The notes beneath the pieces were generated by a model that saw only the letters and a program-made list of their open reading frames with translations, was not told the DNA's origin and made no database searches. Both the position numbers and the translations under genes were made by a program. A DNA stretch of 64,000 bases from Burkholderiales bacterium (GTDB lineage: Bacteria > Pseudomonadota > Gammaproteobacteria > Burkholderiales > Burkholderiaceae_B). Positions 16,572 to 26,227 of the stretch are shown here, piece by piece (position 1 is the stretch's first letter; the number at the start of each line of letters is the position of its first letter). The stretch lies in assembly GCA_021299735.1 (NCBI GenBank), contig JAJTEM010000014.1, positions 62,001 to 126,000 of the forward strand, written 5' to 3'.

Positions 16572-17992
16572 ATGTCAAACCTTGATAACCGGTTTTCCAT
16601 TTCACGCATTAATTCATCAGAACGCAAAATCGTTTGTACTGTGTTGGTAAGGGTTTTAAACGCGCTTTCCGTGCGCGCCTGCATGCCTTCCATTGCACCC
16701 AATACCTCCCAGCCCTGGCGTTGGTTGCCGTGGCCATTTTCAACCCATTGGTGTGTGGCACGGTCTATCGCTACCAGTTGGTTTTCAATGGCGCTAAGGC
16801 CGCTTTTTAGCAGGTCCATTCTGGCCATGAATCCGTTGGTGCGTTCGTTCAGATTGTCCAGCGTGCCCAGTGTTGTGTGCAGTTGTTGTGCCACGGCCGG
16901 TGTCAATTCTTTTTGAAATTCTTTGTACAGGGTTTGAATTTGCTGGCTTGAATCGAAAGCTTGTTTGCTGATTCGTTGCAGCTGTTCCAGTGACTGATTC
17001 AGTTCATTGAGCAAATCAAAACTGTCTTCAGTCACCTTCTTCGATAATTCGGCTGTACTTTGCCCGATGCGGGTTTGATTGCCCAGACTTTGAACAAAGT
17101 CGCGTATCTTCTTCGACGCTTGCAAGCTGTCTTCCATTTGCTGGGTATTGTCCGCACCCAGTTCTTTGGCAATTTGTGACAATTCCCGAATATCTGTTCG
17201 GAGCATTTTGAATGCAGCCACTACAAAGGCCATGTTGTCTGCGTAGTCGTTGAATACTTGCCCCATGGGCGAAATATGACCGTACTCATCTTTTTGTGCA
17301 CGCATCCGCAGATTGATGCCTTTTTCCTGACTCAGGCAGTTCAGCAGAGCTGTGCTTTCTTCGGCGACCAGTGCATGCTGTCGAAGAGTTTGTGCAATCA
17401 CCGACAACAACATCACTTCAATTACGACATAAAAGCCATGCAGCGCCACAGCAGGCAAGCCCGAAAACGGGCCGCGGAATATGTAACATTCATACCCTGC
17501 TTGTTGAAGCATGTCGAACACAATGTGGTGGATCACAATGAAAAAGCCCATGCTGAGCAGTGGGCGCGTGTCCCGATAGGCCAGCATCACGGGCAATAAC
17601 ATGAAAAAGCCGAAGTGGTATTCAGGCAGACCACGTGCAATATGCACATGCAAGGCACCCATGCCTACCAGAAGTGCTGCGTTGATGTGCATGGTTAAAG
17701 GTTGCCCGGCATGCCAGCGAGTAATTGCAAGACTGCCCAAAAACAGCGGACCCCCCCATGCGATAGCCTGAGTAACATTGTGGTAGGCAAACCCTTCCAG
17801 AATTGCAAAGATCAGACAGGCAAAGCTGACTACCACGCATAGCCAGTCGGCATTGATACGGATGGATGTCAAATCAGTCGCGTTTGCTGCAGTGCCAGAG
17901 AGTTTGCTAGGAAACGAAAAGAATCCCTGAGGGGAAAGCTGAACCTGGGGTTGGGATGCTTGTTGGTTCAGTGCCGAGTGCTGGGCGTGCAC
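16568..17992 (-). CDS. Membrane signalling protein with MCP-type N-terminal membrane domain and coiled-coil C-terminus
   Basis: This encodes 474 aa. Residues about 50-215 contain some six membrane helices with the segment PEYHFGFFMLLPVMLAYRDT and IHHIVFDMLQ, which resembles a membrane sensor domain seen in some methyl-accepting chemotaxis proteins. The rest is a long cytoplasmic helical region (about 220-470) rich in Gln, Leu and Glu. I do not see the highly conserved MCP hairpin tip, so it may not signal to CheA. Translation starts at GTG 17992 with no strong Shine-Dalgarno; a 13-bp palindrome at 18000-18036 lies just before. It is coupled to the GGDEF/EAL gene, suggesting a sensor for c-di-GMP control. 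Confidence 0.75.
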   Translation of the reverse strand: MHAQHSALNQQASQPQVQLSPQGFFSFPSKLSGTAANATDLTSIRINADWLCVVVSFACLIFAILEGFAYHNVTQAIAWGGPLFLGSLAITRWHAGQPLTMHINAALLVGMGALHVHIARGLPEYHFGFFMLLPVMLAYRDTRPLLSMGFFIVIHHIVFDMLQQAGYECYIFRGPFSGLPAVALHGFYVVIEVMLLSVIAQTLRQHALVAEESTALLNCLSQEKGINLRMRAQKDEYGHISPMGQVFNDYADNMAFVVAAFKMLRTDIRELSQIAKELGADNTQQMEDSLQASKKIRDFVQSLGNQTRIGQSTAELSKKVTEDSFDLLNELNQSLEQLQRISKQAFDSSQQIQTLYKEFQKELTPAVAQQLHTTLGTLDNLNERTNGFMARMDLLKSGLSAIENQLVAIDRATHQWVENGHGNQRQGWEVLGAMEGMQARTESAFKTLTNTVQTILRSDELMREMENRLSRFDI

Positions 17993-17999
17993 GGTGAAT

Positions 18000-18036
18000 T
18001 CTCGAATTTAACTTGATCCAAATGTTAAATTCGAGA
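18000..18036. promoter_or_regulatory. Perfect 13-bp inverted repeat before the membrane sensor gene
   Basis: TCTCGAATTTAAC (18000-18012) and GTTAAATTCGAGA (18024-18036) are exact inverted copies separated by 11 bp, ending 8 bp before GTG 17992. No T-run follows on the minus strand, so it is less like a terminator and more like an operator or an mRNA hairpin controlling initiation. Confidence 0.5.
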
Positions 18037-18090
18037 ATAACGGACCCGGTGTTTAATCAATCACCCGAATAGAGTGGATTTTTTACCCTT

Positions 18091-19122
18091 TCAGAATCGT
18101 TCTTCCGGGGTTAGTAAACGCCATTGCCCCACGGGCAGATCGCCCAGCATCACGCGGCCAATGCGTACTCGCTTCAAGCCCACCACTTTCAGGCCCACAA
18201 TTTCGCACATTCGGCGAATTTGTCGCTTTTTGCCTTCGTTCAAAATAAAACGTAGTTGGTCTTCGTTTTGCCAGCTTACGCGGGCAGGTTTCAGGGCTTC
18301 GCCGTCCAGGCTAAGGCCGAAGCGCAGCATTTCAAGCCCCCGGTCGGTCAGTTCACCCTCTACCCGCACCAGGTATTCCTTTTCTACGGTGCTGTTGGCG
18401 TCAATCAGTTGCTTGGCGATGCGGCCGTCTTGCGTTAGCACCAGCAGACCGGTGGAATCGATGTCAAGCCTTCCGGCTGGCGCGAGACCTTTCAGCATGG
18501 CCGGCTGAAATGGGGTGGATGTTTTACGGTCGGCCTGGTTTTCCAGGCTTATGCATTCCATGGCGGCTTTGTAGCGGCCCTCGGGCTGACCCGACACCAC
18601 GCCAATTGGCTTGTGATAAAGAATGGTGACCTGTTTGCCCAGAACATTTTTTGCGCGGGCGTCCAGATCAATTGTCACGGTGGGCAGTACTTTGGCTCCC
18701 AGTTCGTCGACCACTTTGCCGTTTACGCGCACCCAACCGTTCTCGATCAGGTAATCTGCCTCGCGGCGTGAGCACAGCCCTTTGGCAGCCATGATTTTGC
18801 TTAAGCGTTGCGGTTCGAACGGGTCGAGCATATCCAAGGTATTTGTGCCAGTGACCTTGCTGCGGCGTGGTCGTGCAGTGCCTGCGGCTGGTGCCACAGG
18901 CGCGCTGCGCAGTGCTGCACGGTTGCGGTCAGTTTTTCCGGCAGGTTTGCCTGCCGCTGTTTCGGCCTTGCCAGTAGCGCTTCCCGGGCGGCCGCGACCT
19001 GCAGGGGCGGGCTTCGCCGGGGCGGCTGTTTTGTTGCGGTTGCTGGGGCGTGCCGGTGGGCCAGAGCGCCCCGATTCGCCAGTGCGGCCTGCGCTACCAT
19101 TGCGGCCTGCGGGTTTTTTCAT
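18091..19122 (-). CDS. RsuA/RluB/RluF family pseudouridine synthase
   Basis: This encodes 343 aa. Residues about 1-110 are a disordered basic Lys/Ala/Pro/Gly/Arg-rich tail. Then come an S4 RNA-binding domain (QRLSKIMAAKGLCSRREADY) and the catalytic pseudouridine synthase domain with the active-site Asp in AGRLDIDSTGLLVLT. The C-terminal block EGKKRQIRRMCE is typical of the family. It isomerises a specific uridine in 23S rRNA (RluB or RluF position), but the exact site cannot be told from the sequence. The tail probably aids RNA binding. Confidence 0.9.
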   Translation of the reverse strand: MKKPAGRNGSAGRTGESGRSGPPARPSNRNKTAAPAKPAPAGRGRPGSATGKAETAAGKPAGKTDRNRAALRSAPVAPAAGTARPRRSKVTGTNTLDMLDPFEPQRLSKIMAAKGLCSRREADYLIENGWVRVNGKVVDELGAKVLPTVTIDLDARAKNVLGKQVTILYHKPIGVVSGQPEGRYKAAMECISLENQADRKTSTPFQPAMLKGLAPAGRLDIDSTGLLVLTQDGRIAKQLIDANSTVEKEYLVRVEGELTDRGLEMLRFGLSLDGEALKPARVSWQNEDQLRFILNEGKKRQIRRMCEIVGLKVVGLKRVRIGRVMLGDLPVGQWRLLTPEERF

Positions 19123-19180
19123 GATTTCAGTGTGTCCTATTGCATTGAGGCCGTATTGTAGGTGAAATCAAGGGCTTAGG

Positions 19181-22100
19181 CTATGTCCTCTGCAGGTCGG
19201 GCGGCAGTAACTTGTACAGCACCGGCGTAACCAGTCGTCCAATGAAGGTTGACGAAACAAGCCCGCCAATAATTACCCACGCCATTGGAGCGTAAAGCCC
19301 ACCACCTTGTAGCGCCAGGGGCAGCAAGCCGCCCACTGCAGTGGCGCTGGTCAGCAAAATTGGCAGAAAGCGTATTCTGCCGGCTTCCTCAATCGATTCA
19401 TCGAGCCCCTTGCCTTCCTCGCGCAACTGGTTTGTGAAATCTACCAGCAGAATCGAGTTTTTGATTTCAATACCAATCAGCGCGATAAAACCGATTATTG
19501 CTGTGAAACTGAGTGAGTTACCGGTGAGGAACAGCATCACCATACCGCCTGTCACGCCCAGCGGAATTACAAACAACACGATCAATGTGCTTCTGAAACT
19601 GCCAAATTCCAGCACCAGAATGGCGAGAATGCCGAATATGGTGACAAGGATGGCGGTGCCAAAACCTGCAAAACTTTCCTGCCGGCTTTTTACTTCACCT
19701 GCCATTTTGTAGCGGTAGCCGGTGGGCAGGCCCATCTGGTCAATTTGTTTTGCAATTTCATTGCTGACTTTCTCGGTGTTGTAGCCCGTGCGCGTATAAG
19801 CGGTTAACAGCACGGCGCGTTCTCGGTTAAAACGGTAAATGCTGTTCAGGTTGTCATCCAGTTCAAGCGTGGTGAGTTGCGTAAGGGGTACTGCCTGGCC
19901 TGTGCGTGAAATGACATGAAAGTCGTCCAGCGCGCTGAGCTTGCTGCGCACACCGGCAGGCCCACGCACACTGATTGAGTAGGCATCGCCATTGCTTTGG
20001 CGAATTTCGCCAGCAAGTGTACCGGCAATCGCCAGGCGAACAGCTTTGTCCAGTTCGGCTGAATTCACGCCCAATAAACCGGCTTTTTCGAAGTTAACCT
20101 TCAAGCGCAGGTCGCTACGCCCGGTACGCTGGGGGTTGTCCACGTTTTGTGTGCCAGGGTGCGCCAGCATGATTCGCTCAACCTGTGCAGACAATTCTCG
20201 AAGCGTTTCGATTTCAGGGCCAACCAGTCGAATACCAATGGGTGCATCAATGGGTGGGCCGTTTTCGAACTCACGCACAATCAGGTTGGCTCCCGCAATT
20301 GTTTTCAGTTCGTTGCGAATATTGTCGAGTAACTTGGGCGTGTTGTCGTTGTACTCCCTCAGTTGTACAAATAATTCGCCAATATTGGATTGTTTGTCTT
20401 GCTGAAACACGTTGTAATAAATTTGCGGATTGCCTTCGCCGACTGTGGCCATCACCGCTGTGATCTCTTCAAACTTCGCCAGCTTGTTTTCAACCTGTTT
20501 CACCACGGCATCTGTGGCTGTAATGCTTGAGCCGGGTGGCAAGCCCACTTCAATAATAAATTGTGGCGTGTTCGCTTTGGGAAACAACGACATGCCCATC
20601 AGTGGTGCCAAACCCAGGCTGGCCACAAACAACACCAGCGATGCCGCCACCACGGTTTTTGGCGTTTGCAGAGCGCGGTGCAGCAGTGGTGTGTAAATTC
20701 TGTCGATCAGCCCCATCAGCTTTTGTAGTACTACATTGCCGTGCTCATTTTCTTCTTTTTTCAGCACGCGGCTTGCCAGAAACGGAATGATGGTGAGCGC
20801 AACAAACAGTGATGCAATCACCGTAAATACCACGGCCACAGGCAGTGAGCGAATGAATTTTCCGGCATTGTCCGGCAGCATTAACAGGGGCAGGAATGCG
20901 AACAACAGGGTTGCAGTACAGCCCACTACTGCCAGTGAAATTTGCTTGGTGGCAAGGCGTGCAGCATCTACCCGGTTGTAGCCCATGCGCAGGTAACGGG
21001 CAATGTTTTCGATCACCACGATTGAATCGTCAACCAGCAAGCCCAAGGCCACCACAAGGCCTGCAATTGAAAGCTGGTTCAATGAAAAACCGGCGTAGTA
21101 CAAACAAGCCAAGCCGGTGAGCAGTGACAAGGGCACACTGACCATCACAATGCCCGATGCACGCAAACCCAAGGGAAGAAGGGTTATCAGCACCAGCGTC
21201 ACGGCAAGGGCAAAGTCGAATGTAAGGCGATCAATCCGCTTCTCAACGTTTTTATATTGTTCGAAACCGCGTTCCAACTTAATGTTCGGTGGCAGTGTTT
21301 TTTCGAATTCGTCTGCTGTTTCCTGCAGTGCCTTTTGTGTCACAAAAATATTGCGTTCGTCTTTCTGGTTGGCGGTCACGAACACGGCGCGCTGGCCGTT
21401 AAAGCGAGCCATCACTTCCTGGTTTTCGTAGTCCCATTGCACATCGGCCACATCGCCCACTCGAATCAGCCGGCCACCGAAATCACCACCTGTACCGGTA
21501 CCTGCGATGACAGTGTTTCTGATTTCTTCAACACTTCGGTACTGCCCTGATGTTTGAACGTTCAAACGCCGCGCGCCTTCCTCTACGGGGCCGCCGGGAA
21601 TGTTTAGCGATTCTCCCTGAATAACGCGTGCAACATCGGCCGCTTGAATCCCCAATTCCGCCAGTTTCTTGAAATTAAGGCTGACTCGTACTTGTTGTTC
21701 GGGGTAGGCCCAGCTTTCGCTTTCACGCACGGATGAAATGCGCTCAAATGCCTCTGACAAATCTTCTGCGTAATTGGCCAGATCGGCATAGCTTGCCGTT
21801 TCCGACACCAGTGAGTATTGAATGATGTTGGTGAAACCAGGGTTGATTCGTTCAATTTCCAGTTTCTGTATGCCTACAGGCAGCTGGTCTCGAATGCTGT
21901 TCAGTTCGCGGTTGACTTCATCGAATTTTTTATCAACATCCACTTTTGCATCGAAACGCACAAACACCACGCCACCGCTGTTGCGGGAAGTTGACAGCAT
22001 TTCTTTCAAATCATCGAGACTGCGCAACGCGTCTTCAATGGGTTTGGCCACTTGCTGTTCCATTTCGCGCGGGTCTGCGCCCGGATAAATAACATTGATG

Positions 22101-22237
22101 CGAAAGGCGCTGATGTCGAAGTAGGGGTCTTCAGTTCTGGGAATGTTTTGATAAGCACTGATACCAATGGCGCTCAGCAGGAAAAATATCACCAGCGTGA
22201 ACTGGTAATTCTTGATTGAAAAGTCCGAGAGTTTCAT
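19181..22237 (-). CDS. RND efflux transporter, inner-membrane permease
   Basis: This encodes 1018 aa of the AcrB/MexB-like (HAE-1) superfamily. It has an N-terminal membrane helix followed by a large periplasmic loop, a membrane bundle with the proton-relay pair in ALGLLVDDSIVVIENI, a second periplasmic loop and a C-terminal bundle. It exports small molecules using proton motive force with the adaptor and outer-membrane genes upstream. The substrate is unknown; the sequence belongs to the branch with IPRTEDPYFDISAF near the N-terminus, often annotated as multidrug or acriflavine resistance protein. It is the last gene of the tetR-led operon, 5 bp after the adaptor. Confidence 0.95.
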   Translation of the reverse strand: MKLSDFSIKNYQFTLVIFFLLSAIGISAYQNIPRTEDPYFDISAFRINVIYPGADPREMEQQVAKPIEDALRSLDDLKEMLSTSRNSGGVVFVRFDAKVDVDKKFDEVNRELNSIRDQLPVGIQKLEIERINPGFTNIIQYSLVSETASYADLANYAEDLSEAFERISSVRESESWAYPEQQVRVSLNFKKLAELGIQAADVARVIQGESLNIPGGPVEEGARRLNVQTSGQYRSVEEIRNTVIAGTGTGGDFGGRLIRVGDVADVQWDYENQEVMARFNGQRAVFVTANQKDERNIFVTQKALQETADEFEKTLPPNIKLERGFEQYKNVEKRIDRLTFDFALAVTLVLITLLPLGLRASGIVMVSVPLSLLTGLACLYYAGFSLNQLSIAGLVVALGLLVDDSIVVIENIARYLRMGYNRVDAARLATKQISLAVVGCTATLLFAFLPLLMLPDNAGKFIRSLPVAVVFTVIASLFVALTIIPFLASRVLKKEENEHGNVVLQKLMGLIDRIYTPLLHRALQTPKTVVAASLVLFVASLGLAPLMGMSLFPKANTPQFIIEVGLPPGSSITATDAVVKQVENKLAKFEEITAVMATVGEGNPQIYYNVFQQDKQSNIGELFVQLREYNDNTPKLLDNIRNELKTIAGANLIVREFENGPPIDAPIGIRLVGPEIETLRELSAQVERIMLAHPGTQNVDNPQRTGRSDLRLKVNFEKAGLLGVNSAELDKAVRLAIAGTLAGEIRQSNGDAYSISVRGPAGVRSKLSALDDFHVISRTGQAVPLTQLTTLELDDNLNSIYRFNRERAVLLTAYTRTGYNTEKVSNEIAKQIDQMGLPTGYRYKMAGEVKSRQESFAGFGTAILVTIFGILAILVLEFGSFRSTLIVLFVIPLGVTGGMVMLFLTGNSLSFTAIIGFIALIGIEIKNSILLVDFTNQLREEGKGLDESIEEAGRIRFLPILLTSATAVGGLLPLALQGGGLYAPMAWVIIGGLVSSTFIGRLVTPVLYKLLPPDLQRT

Positions 22238-22242
22238 CCGGA

Positions 22243-23289
22243 TTACTCCTGAACTTTCACGGTTTCACCGTCTTGCAGGTAGGCTGCACCCGTGCTCACC
22301 ACACGTGTGCCTTCAGGCAAGGGGTCACTCAGTGCAATCCGGTCGCCCTGAACAAAAGCCACCGTAACTGTTTGGCGTTTCACAGTGTTGTTCGCTTGCA
22401 CTGTGTATATCCAGGCGGTTTTGTTGTCGCCTTCCACCACCGCTTCGATAGGCACATAGCTGCGAGTGCCGTTGAAGTTGACGGGTTCAATACCGGCACG
22501 GCCTTGCATGCCGGAAAGCAGGTTGAGGTTTTCATGGGCTGTTGTATTCACTTCAACCAACACACCGTAAGTACCCGTGGCAGGGTCTGCCGCCTGGCTT
22601 AGTTCAATTACTTTTCCGGGCCACTTCACACCAGGCAGTGCATCGAATTGCACTTCTGCCTTGGCGCCAAGCTGTACCTGCACGGCTTGCTTGTCGGCCA
22701 GGCTTGCTTTTAAAACAAAGCCGCTACTTTTGCTTCCAAGCAGCAATATGGGTTGGCCTGGGGCGACCACTTCACCGGTTTGCGCAAAGCGTTTTAGAAC
22801 CACGCCATTTGTTTGTGCCTGAATTTCTGCGGTTTGGCTTGCGAACTGGGCTTGGCTTAGTTGTGCGCGCGCAGCTTGTGCCGCGGTTTCCAGGTTGTCC
22901 AGTTGCACTTTGGAAATCACTTCTTGTTCACGAAGTAATTTGCCGCGTTGCAAATCGCGTTGTGCCTTTTCAAAGCCTGCACTCGCTTGGCTTACAGCGG
23001 CGTTCACATCTTGCTTGTTCAGGGCGGCCAGTCGCTGGCCCTTCGCAACGGTTTCACCTTCGCGTACATTTATTTTTTCAATAACGCCACCCACCTTAAA
23101 GCTCAATCGGGTTTCATCTCGAAAGGCGCCGATACCGGGCACTTCAATCAAACTTGAAGCAGGACCGCTTTGTACCGTTTCTGTTTTTACCAGCCTGTAT
23201 TCAACTGTGGGTGCTTCCTCGGGGGTGGCTGGGCCGCAAGCTGAGAGAACCAACAGGTAGAGTGCGGAAATAACGAGTGTGGGTTTCAT
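22243..23289 (-). CDS. RND efflux periplasmic adaptor, lipoprotein
   Basis: This encodes 348 aa of the AcrA/MexA membrane fusion family. The signal peptide ends in the lipobox LSAC, so Cys18 should be lipidated. A lipoyl/barrel region starts with VREGETVAKGQRLAAL, followed by a coiled-coil hairpin (about 105-160) and a C-terminal barrel with the LLSGMQGRAGIE block. It bridges the RND pump and the TolC-like channel in the periplasm. Its ATG overlaps the stop of the outer-membrane gene by 4 bases, and the permease follows 5 bp later. Confidence 0.93.
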   Translation of the reverse strand: MKPTLVISALYLLVLSACGPATPEEAPTVEYRLVKTETVQSGPASSLIEVPGIGAFRDETRLSFKVGGVIEKINVREGETVAKGQRLAALNKQDVNAAVSQASAGFEKAQRDLQRGKLLREQEVISKVQLDNLETAAQAARAQLSQAQFASQTAEIQAQTNGVVLKRFAQTGEVVAPGQPILLLGSKSSGFVLKASLADKQAVQVQLGAKAEVQFDALPGVKWPGKVIELSQAADPATGTYGVLVEVNTTAHENLNLLSGMQGRAGIEPVNFNGTRSYVPIEAVVEGDNKTAWIYTVQANNTVKRQTVTVAFVQGDRIALSDPLPEGTRVVSTGAAYLQDGETVKVQE

Positions 23290-24749
23290 GGTTGAGCTCC
23301 TTCCTGTGGGCTTGGCTCGGGAATATTTCGGTTGTTGTATTGCCAGACAGCATGGTCAATCCGGGCTTGATACACAGCAGTCACCAAGCCCAAACGTGCG
23401 CGCGTTGCGCTTTGTTCAGCACTTAAAAATTCAACTTGTGTGGTCTCGCCGGCATTGCGTTTGCGCTCGTTGATTCGCAAGCTTTCTTCAGACGCGGCCT
23501 GTTGGGCCATACGTGCCTGAATGCTGTCCAGCGACACCAGCAGGTTTTCTCTGGCCTGAAGTTTGGCCAGTTGTAGTTGTCGGCTCACTTGCCGCGCGCG
23601 GGCCTCTAGTGCCTGTACCTGTGCCTGGCTGCGTGCCACTTCGCTGCTGCGTATTCCAGCATCGGCGAGGGTCCAGTTCAGCACCACCGATGCACTGGCA
23701 AAGCCGGTGTTGGGGCCCGTGTTGTAGTCGCGCCCCTGGTAGCCCCCTTCAATGGAATAGCCCAGTGTGGGTTTGTAAGTTGCGCGGCTTGCATCCAGTT
23801 GGGCGCGTTGAGCGGCCAGGTTTAGTTCTAGCCGGGTCAGCGCAGGTGCAGGGGTGTTGCCTTGTGTTTTCGGTGTGAGTTCATCCATCAATTTCTGGAT
23901 CGCACCGACACTCAGGTCTTCTTCTGGAAGTTCAACTGCGCTGTCCTTGGGCGCATAGCGCAACAGGTTGAAATATTCTTTGGCCAATAGCGCCTGTGTT
24001 TGGGCTTGGCGTAATACTACTTGAATTTCAAGTGTTTCCGCCTCCGCGCGTTTGGGGGCATCCAGCGTGGTTTCACCGGCTTTGTACAGCACATTGTTAA
24101 TGCGTTCGTTTTCTTTCAGGGTTCGCAAGCTGGCATCAAGAATGGCAATTCGAGCCATTGCCTGCGCGTATTGCCAATAGGCGGTGTGCAGGTCCCGTAC
24201 CAATTCCTCTTTCACCTGCATTTGTGCTGCTTCTTGCGCGCCTACGGCCTGTGTTTGCGCTTGCAGTTGTTGGTCCAGAACAGGCTCATAAATTGGACCG
24301 CGCACAATCAAACGGGTGTCTTGTTCGGTAGGGCGTAAAAGGGGAATGGACTGGTTTTGTACTGTTGGAAAGCGCGCCGCTTGCCCGGCAGCAATGGCTT
24401 GCGCATTCAGTGTGGCATACACCGGGTTGAGCAAATCACCCGCCGGGAAATCAATGGTGCGTCCGCCTTCGGCCACGCTGGCCCGTGCTTGCAATGCAAG
24501 GCTGGGATAAAAGCGCGCACGCAGGTTTTCCAGCCGCTGACGTTCCGCTTCCAATTCAAAACCGGCTTGTGCCAAGGCTGGGTTGTTGGTCATGGCTTGG
24601 CTTAAGTAGTTGTCAAGCGGGCTTGCAGCATGCCCCGCCTGTTGTGTTTGAATCGCAATTAACAACAGTGCAGCTATTAGACGAGTGTCAAACAACTTGT
24701 AAAAAAAAGCGCCCCTTTTGTGGGCGCTGGCCAGTTTGTCAGTGATCAT
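23286..24749 (-). CDS. TolC-family outer-membrane efflux protein
   Basis: This encodes 487 aa with a cleavable N-terminal signal peptide (hydrophobic LIAALLLIAIQ, then AGHAAS) and two long alternating helical/strand repeats typical of TolC: ANPALAQAGFELEAERQRL in the first and TLADAGIRSSEVARSQAQV in the second. It forms the outer-membrane channel of the tripartite pump. The start at 24749 is chosen because it overlaps the tetR stop as ATGA and begins a signal peptide; a longer frame would run into tetR. Confidence 0.92.
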   Translation of the reverse strand: MITDKLASAHKRGAFFYKLFDTRLIAALLLIAIQTQQAGHAASPLDNYLSQAMTNNPALAQAGFELEAERQRLENLRARFYPSLALQARASVAEGGRTIDFPAGDLLNPVYATLNAQAIAAGQAARFPTVQNQSIPLLRPTEQDTRLIVRGPIYEPVLDQQLQAQTQAVGAQEAAQMQVKEELVRDLHTAYWQYAQAMARIAILDASLRTLKENERINNVLYKAGETTLDAPKRAEAETLEIQVVLRQAQTQALLAKEYFNLLRYAPKDSAVELPEEDLSVGAIQKLMDELTPKTQGNTPAPALTRLELNLAAQRAQLDASRATYKPTLGYSIEGGYQGRDYNTGPNTGFASASVVLNWTLADAGIRSSEVARSQAQVQALEARARQVSRQLQLAKLQARENLLVSLDSIQARMAQQAASEESLRINERKRNAGETTQVEFLSAEQSATRARLGLVTAVYQARIDHAVWQYNNRNIPEPSPQEGAQP

Positions 24750-25411
24750 TTTTTGCCTCCGCCATTGCGGTTGATCAGGGATTGCATCACCAGTTCGACT
24801 GCCTGGTTCATGAACGATTCTTTGCTGATACCCATGCTGGCCATGAAAACCGACTTGGTTTGCGCCAGCTGAATGGTGCCGTGTGTGAAGCCCCACAAGG
24901 TAATGGAAATTTGCATCAGGTTTTCAAGGTCGGAGCGCAGTGTTTTGTCTGCCATGCCCGTGGCCAGTGCAAGTACCATTTCTTCATGAACTTTTTGCCC
25001 CGCTTGAATCATTTCAAGTGTGGAGCCGCAGGGGTCGCCAAGTGCCATGTGGGGTGAAGAGGCTTCAAACCTCGACATGGCGGCAAAGTGCGTGGGAAAT
25101 TGTTCTGAGAACTGCATGTAGGCATGCCCAATGGCACGAATTTGACTTTCCCCGGTTGTGTGCTTTTTTCGCGCAGTTTCAAACATGTCGCGCAGGGTGC
25201 GCAAACCCCTTAGGCAAATTGCCAAATGCAGGGCGGCTTTGTCTTTGAAGTACACATAAACCAGCGCGCGCGATACTCTCGCCTTGCGTGCAACCTGGTC
25301 CATGGTGGCTGCGTCAAAGCCCTTTTCAGAAAAAACAAGTTCGGCCGCATCCAGAATTTCTTCCCGGCGGCGTTCTTTTTCTTCTTCGCGACGTTCGATT
25401 ACATAGTTCAT
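24746..25411 (-). CDS. TetR/AcrR family transcriptional regulator
   Basis: This encodes 221 aa. The N-terminal HTH domain reads ILDAAELVFSEKGFDAATMD followed by ARVSRALVYVYFKDK, the standard TetR recognition helix region. The C-terminal ligand domain (about 70-215) is TetR_C-like. It is first in the efflux operon and likely represses it until a pump substrate binds. A 6-bp inverted repeat ATTGAC-N5-GTCAAT lies 23 bp upstream of ATG 25411 and is a plausible operator. In-frame ATGs further upstream are ignored because they would place that operator inside the coding region. Confidence 0.9.
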   Translation of the reverse strand: MNYVIERREEEKERRREEILDAAELVFSEKGFDAATMDQVARKARVSRALVYVYFKDKAALHLAICLRGLRTLRDMFETARKKHTTGESQIRAIGHAYMQFSEQFPTHFAAMSRFEASSPHMALGDPCGSTLEMIQAGQKVHEEMVLALATGMADKTLRSDLENLMQISITLWGFTHGTIQLAQTKSVFMASMGISKESFMNQAVELVMQSLINRNGGGKK

Positions 25412-25433
25412 GGGATTAGATGTTAGTTTAGCG

Positions 25434-25450
25434 ATTGACGATGTGTCAAT
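25434..25450. promoter_or_regulatory. Candidate TetR operator of the efflux operon
   Basis: ATTGAC (25434-25439), spacer GATGT, GTCAAT (25445-25450), a perfect 6-bp inverted repeat 23 bp before the regulator start. Position suits autoregulation. Confidence 0.5.
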
Positions 25451-25561
25451 GCTTTTTCGATTTGCTGCTTGAAGCCTCGATTTGAATTGATTTACCCGCT
25501 TTATTTCCCGCATCACTCAAACAATTTGTCAATTAAAGTTAAATCATGGTGAATTGTTTCT

Positions 25562-26227
25562 GTGAGTAGCGCAGTGGGTAAAAGACTGGAAAGCCTGGAG
25601 CGACAAATTGTGTACGTGATTGATGATCATCCGATTATCAGTTTCGGCCTGGTTGAAATGGTGAAGGATGTGGCACCCCATGCGCGCATTCGCCAGTTCT
25701 CGACTTTGAAGGAGGCTGCCCGGTTTGCGATCGAGGAGTTTCCCGCCTTGATCATTACCGATTTTCATCTGCGCGATGTTCAACCCGAAACTTTTATTGG
25801 TTTGTTTGAAACTTTGTTTCCTGAAATCCCGGTGTTGATTACAGCAAACGACGAGAAAGTGATGGGGCAGCTAAGGCGCCATCAGCTTGACCGATTTATA
25901 GCGTTTTCAAAGTTCACGCCCTTTGCAAAGATGATGGAGCTGATTCGCGTGGGGTTAAGCCAGGCCAAAATTGACCTGTTGCAAATTCCTGCGGTGTCAA
26001 AAGCGCTGACACAAAAGCAGGTGGAGGTACTTGAGTTGATTGGGGCGGGGCGCAGCAACAAGGAAATTGCCCAACTGTTGAAGATTAGCGTCAAGACCGT
26101 CAAAGGTCATGTGAAGGACATTCTGGATCGGTTGAAAGCCAAGAACAGAATGGAGGCCTCTATCATTTACCGGCACACACAAATTCAAAAACACGGCTCC
26201 CCAGAACCGAGCTTGCACAATAATTAG
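25562..26227 (+). CDS. Response regulator with receiver and LuxR-type HTH (NarL/FixJ class)
   Basis: This encodes 221 aa. The receiver domain begins YVIDDHPIISFGLVEM; the acidic pair is ID-D and the phosphoacceptor Asp is in ALIITDFHLRD. The C-terminal LuxR HTH reads LTQKQVEVLELIGAGRSNKE followed by SVKTVKGHVKDIL. It is a DNA-binding response regulator, with no kinase gene next to it. Translation appears to start at GTG 25562, since no ATG precedes the receiver. It is divergent from tetR with about 150 bp between them. The target genes are unknown. Confidence 0.88.
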   Translation: MSSAVGKRLESLERQIVYVIDDHPIISFGLVEMVKDVAPHARIRQFSTLKEAARFAIEEFPALIITDFHLRDVQPETFIGLFETLFPEIPVLITANDEKVMGQLRRHQLDRFIAFSKFTPFAKMMELIRVGLSQAKIDLLQIPAVSKALTQKQVEVLELIGAGRSNKEIAQLLKISVKTVKGHVKDILDRLKAKNRMEASIIYRHTQIQKHGSPEPSLHNN

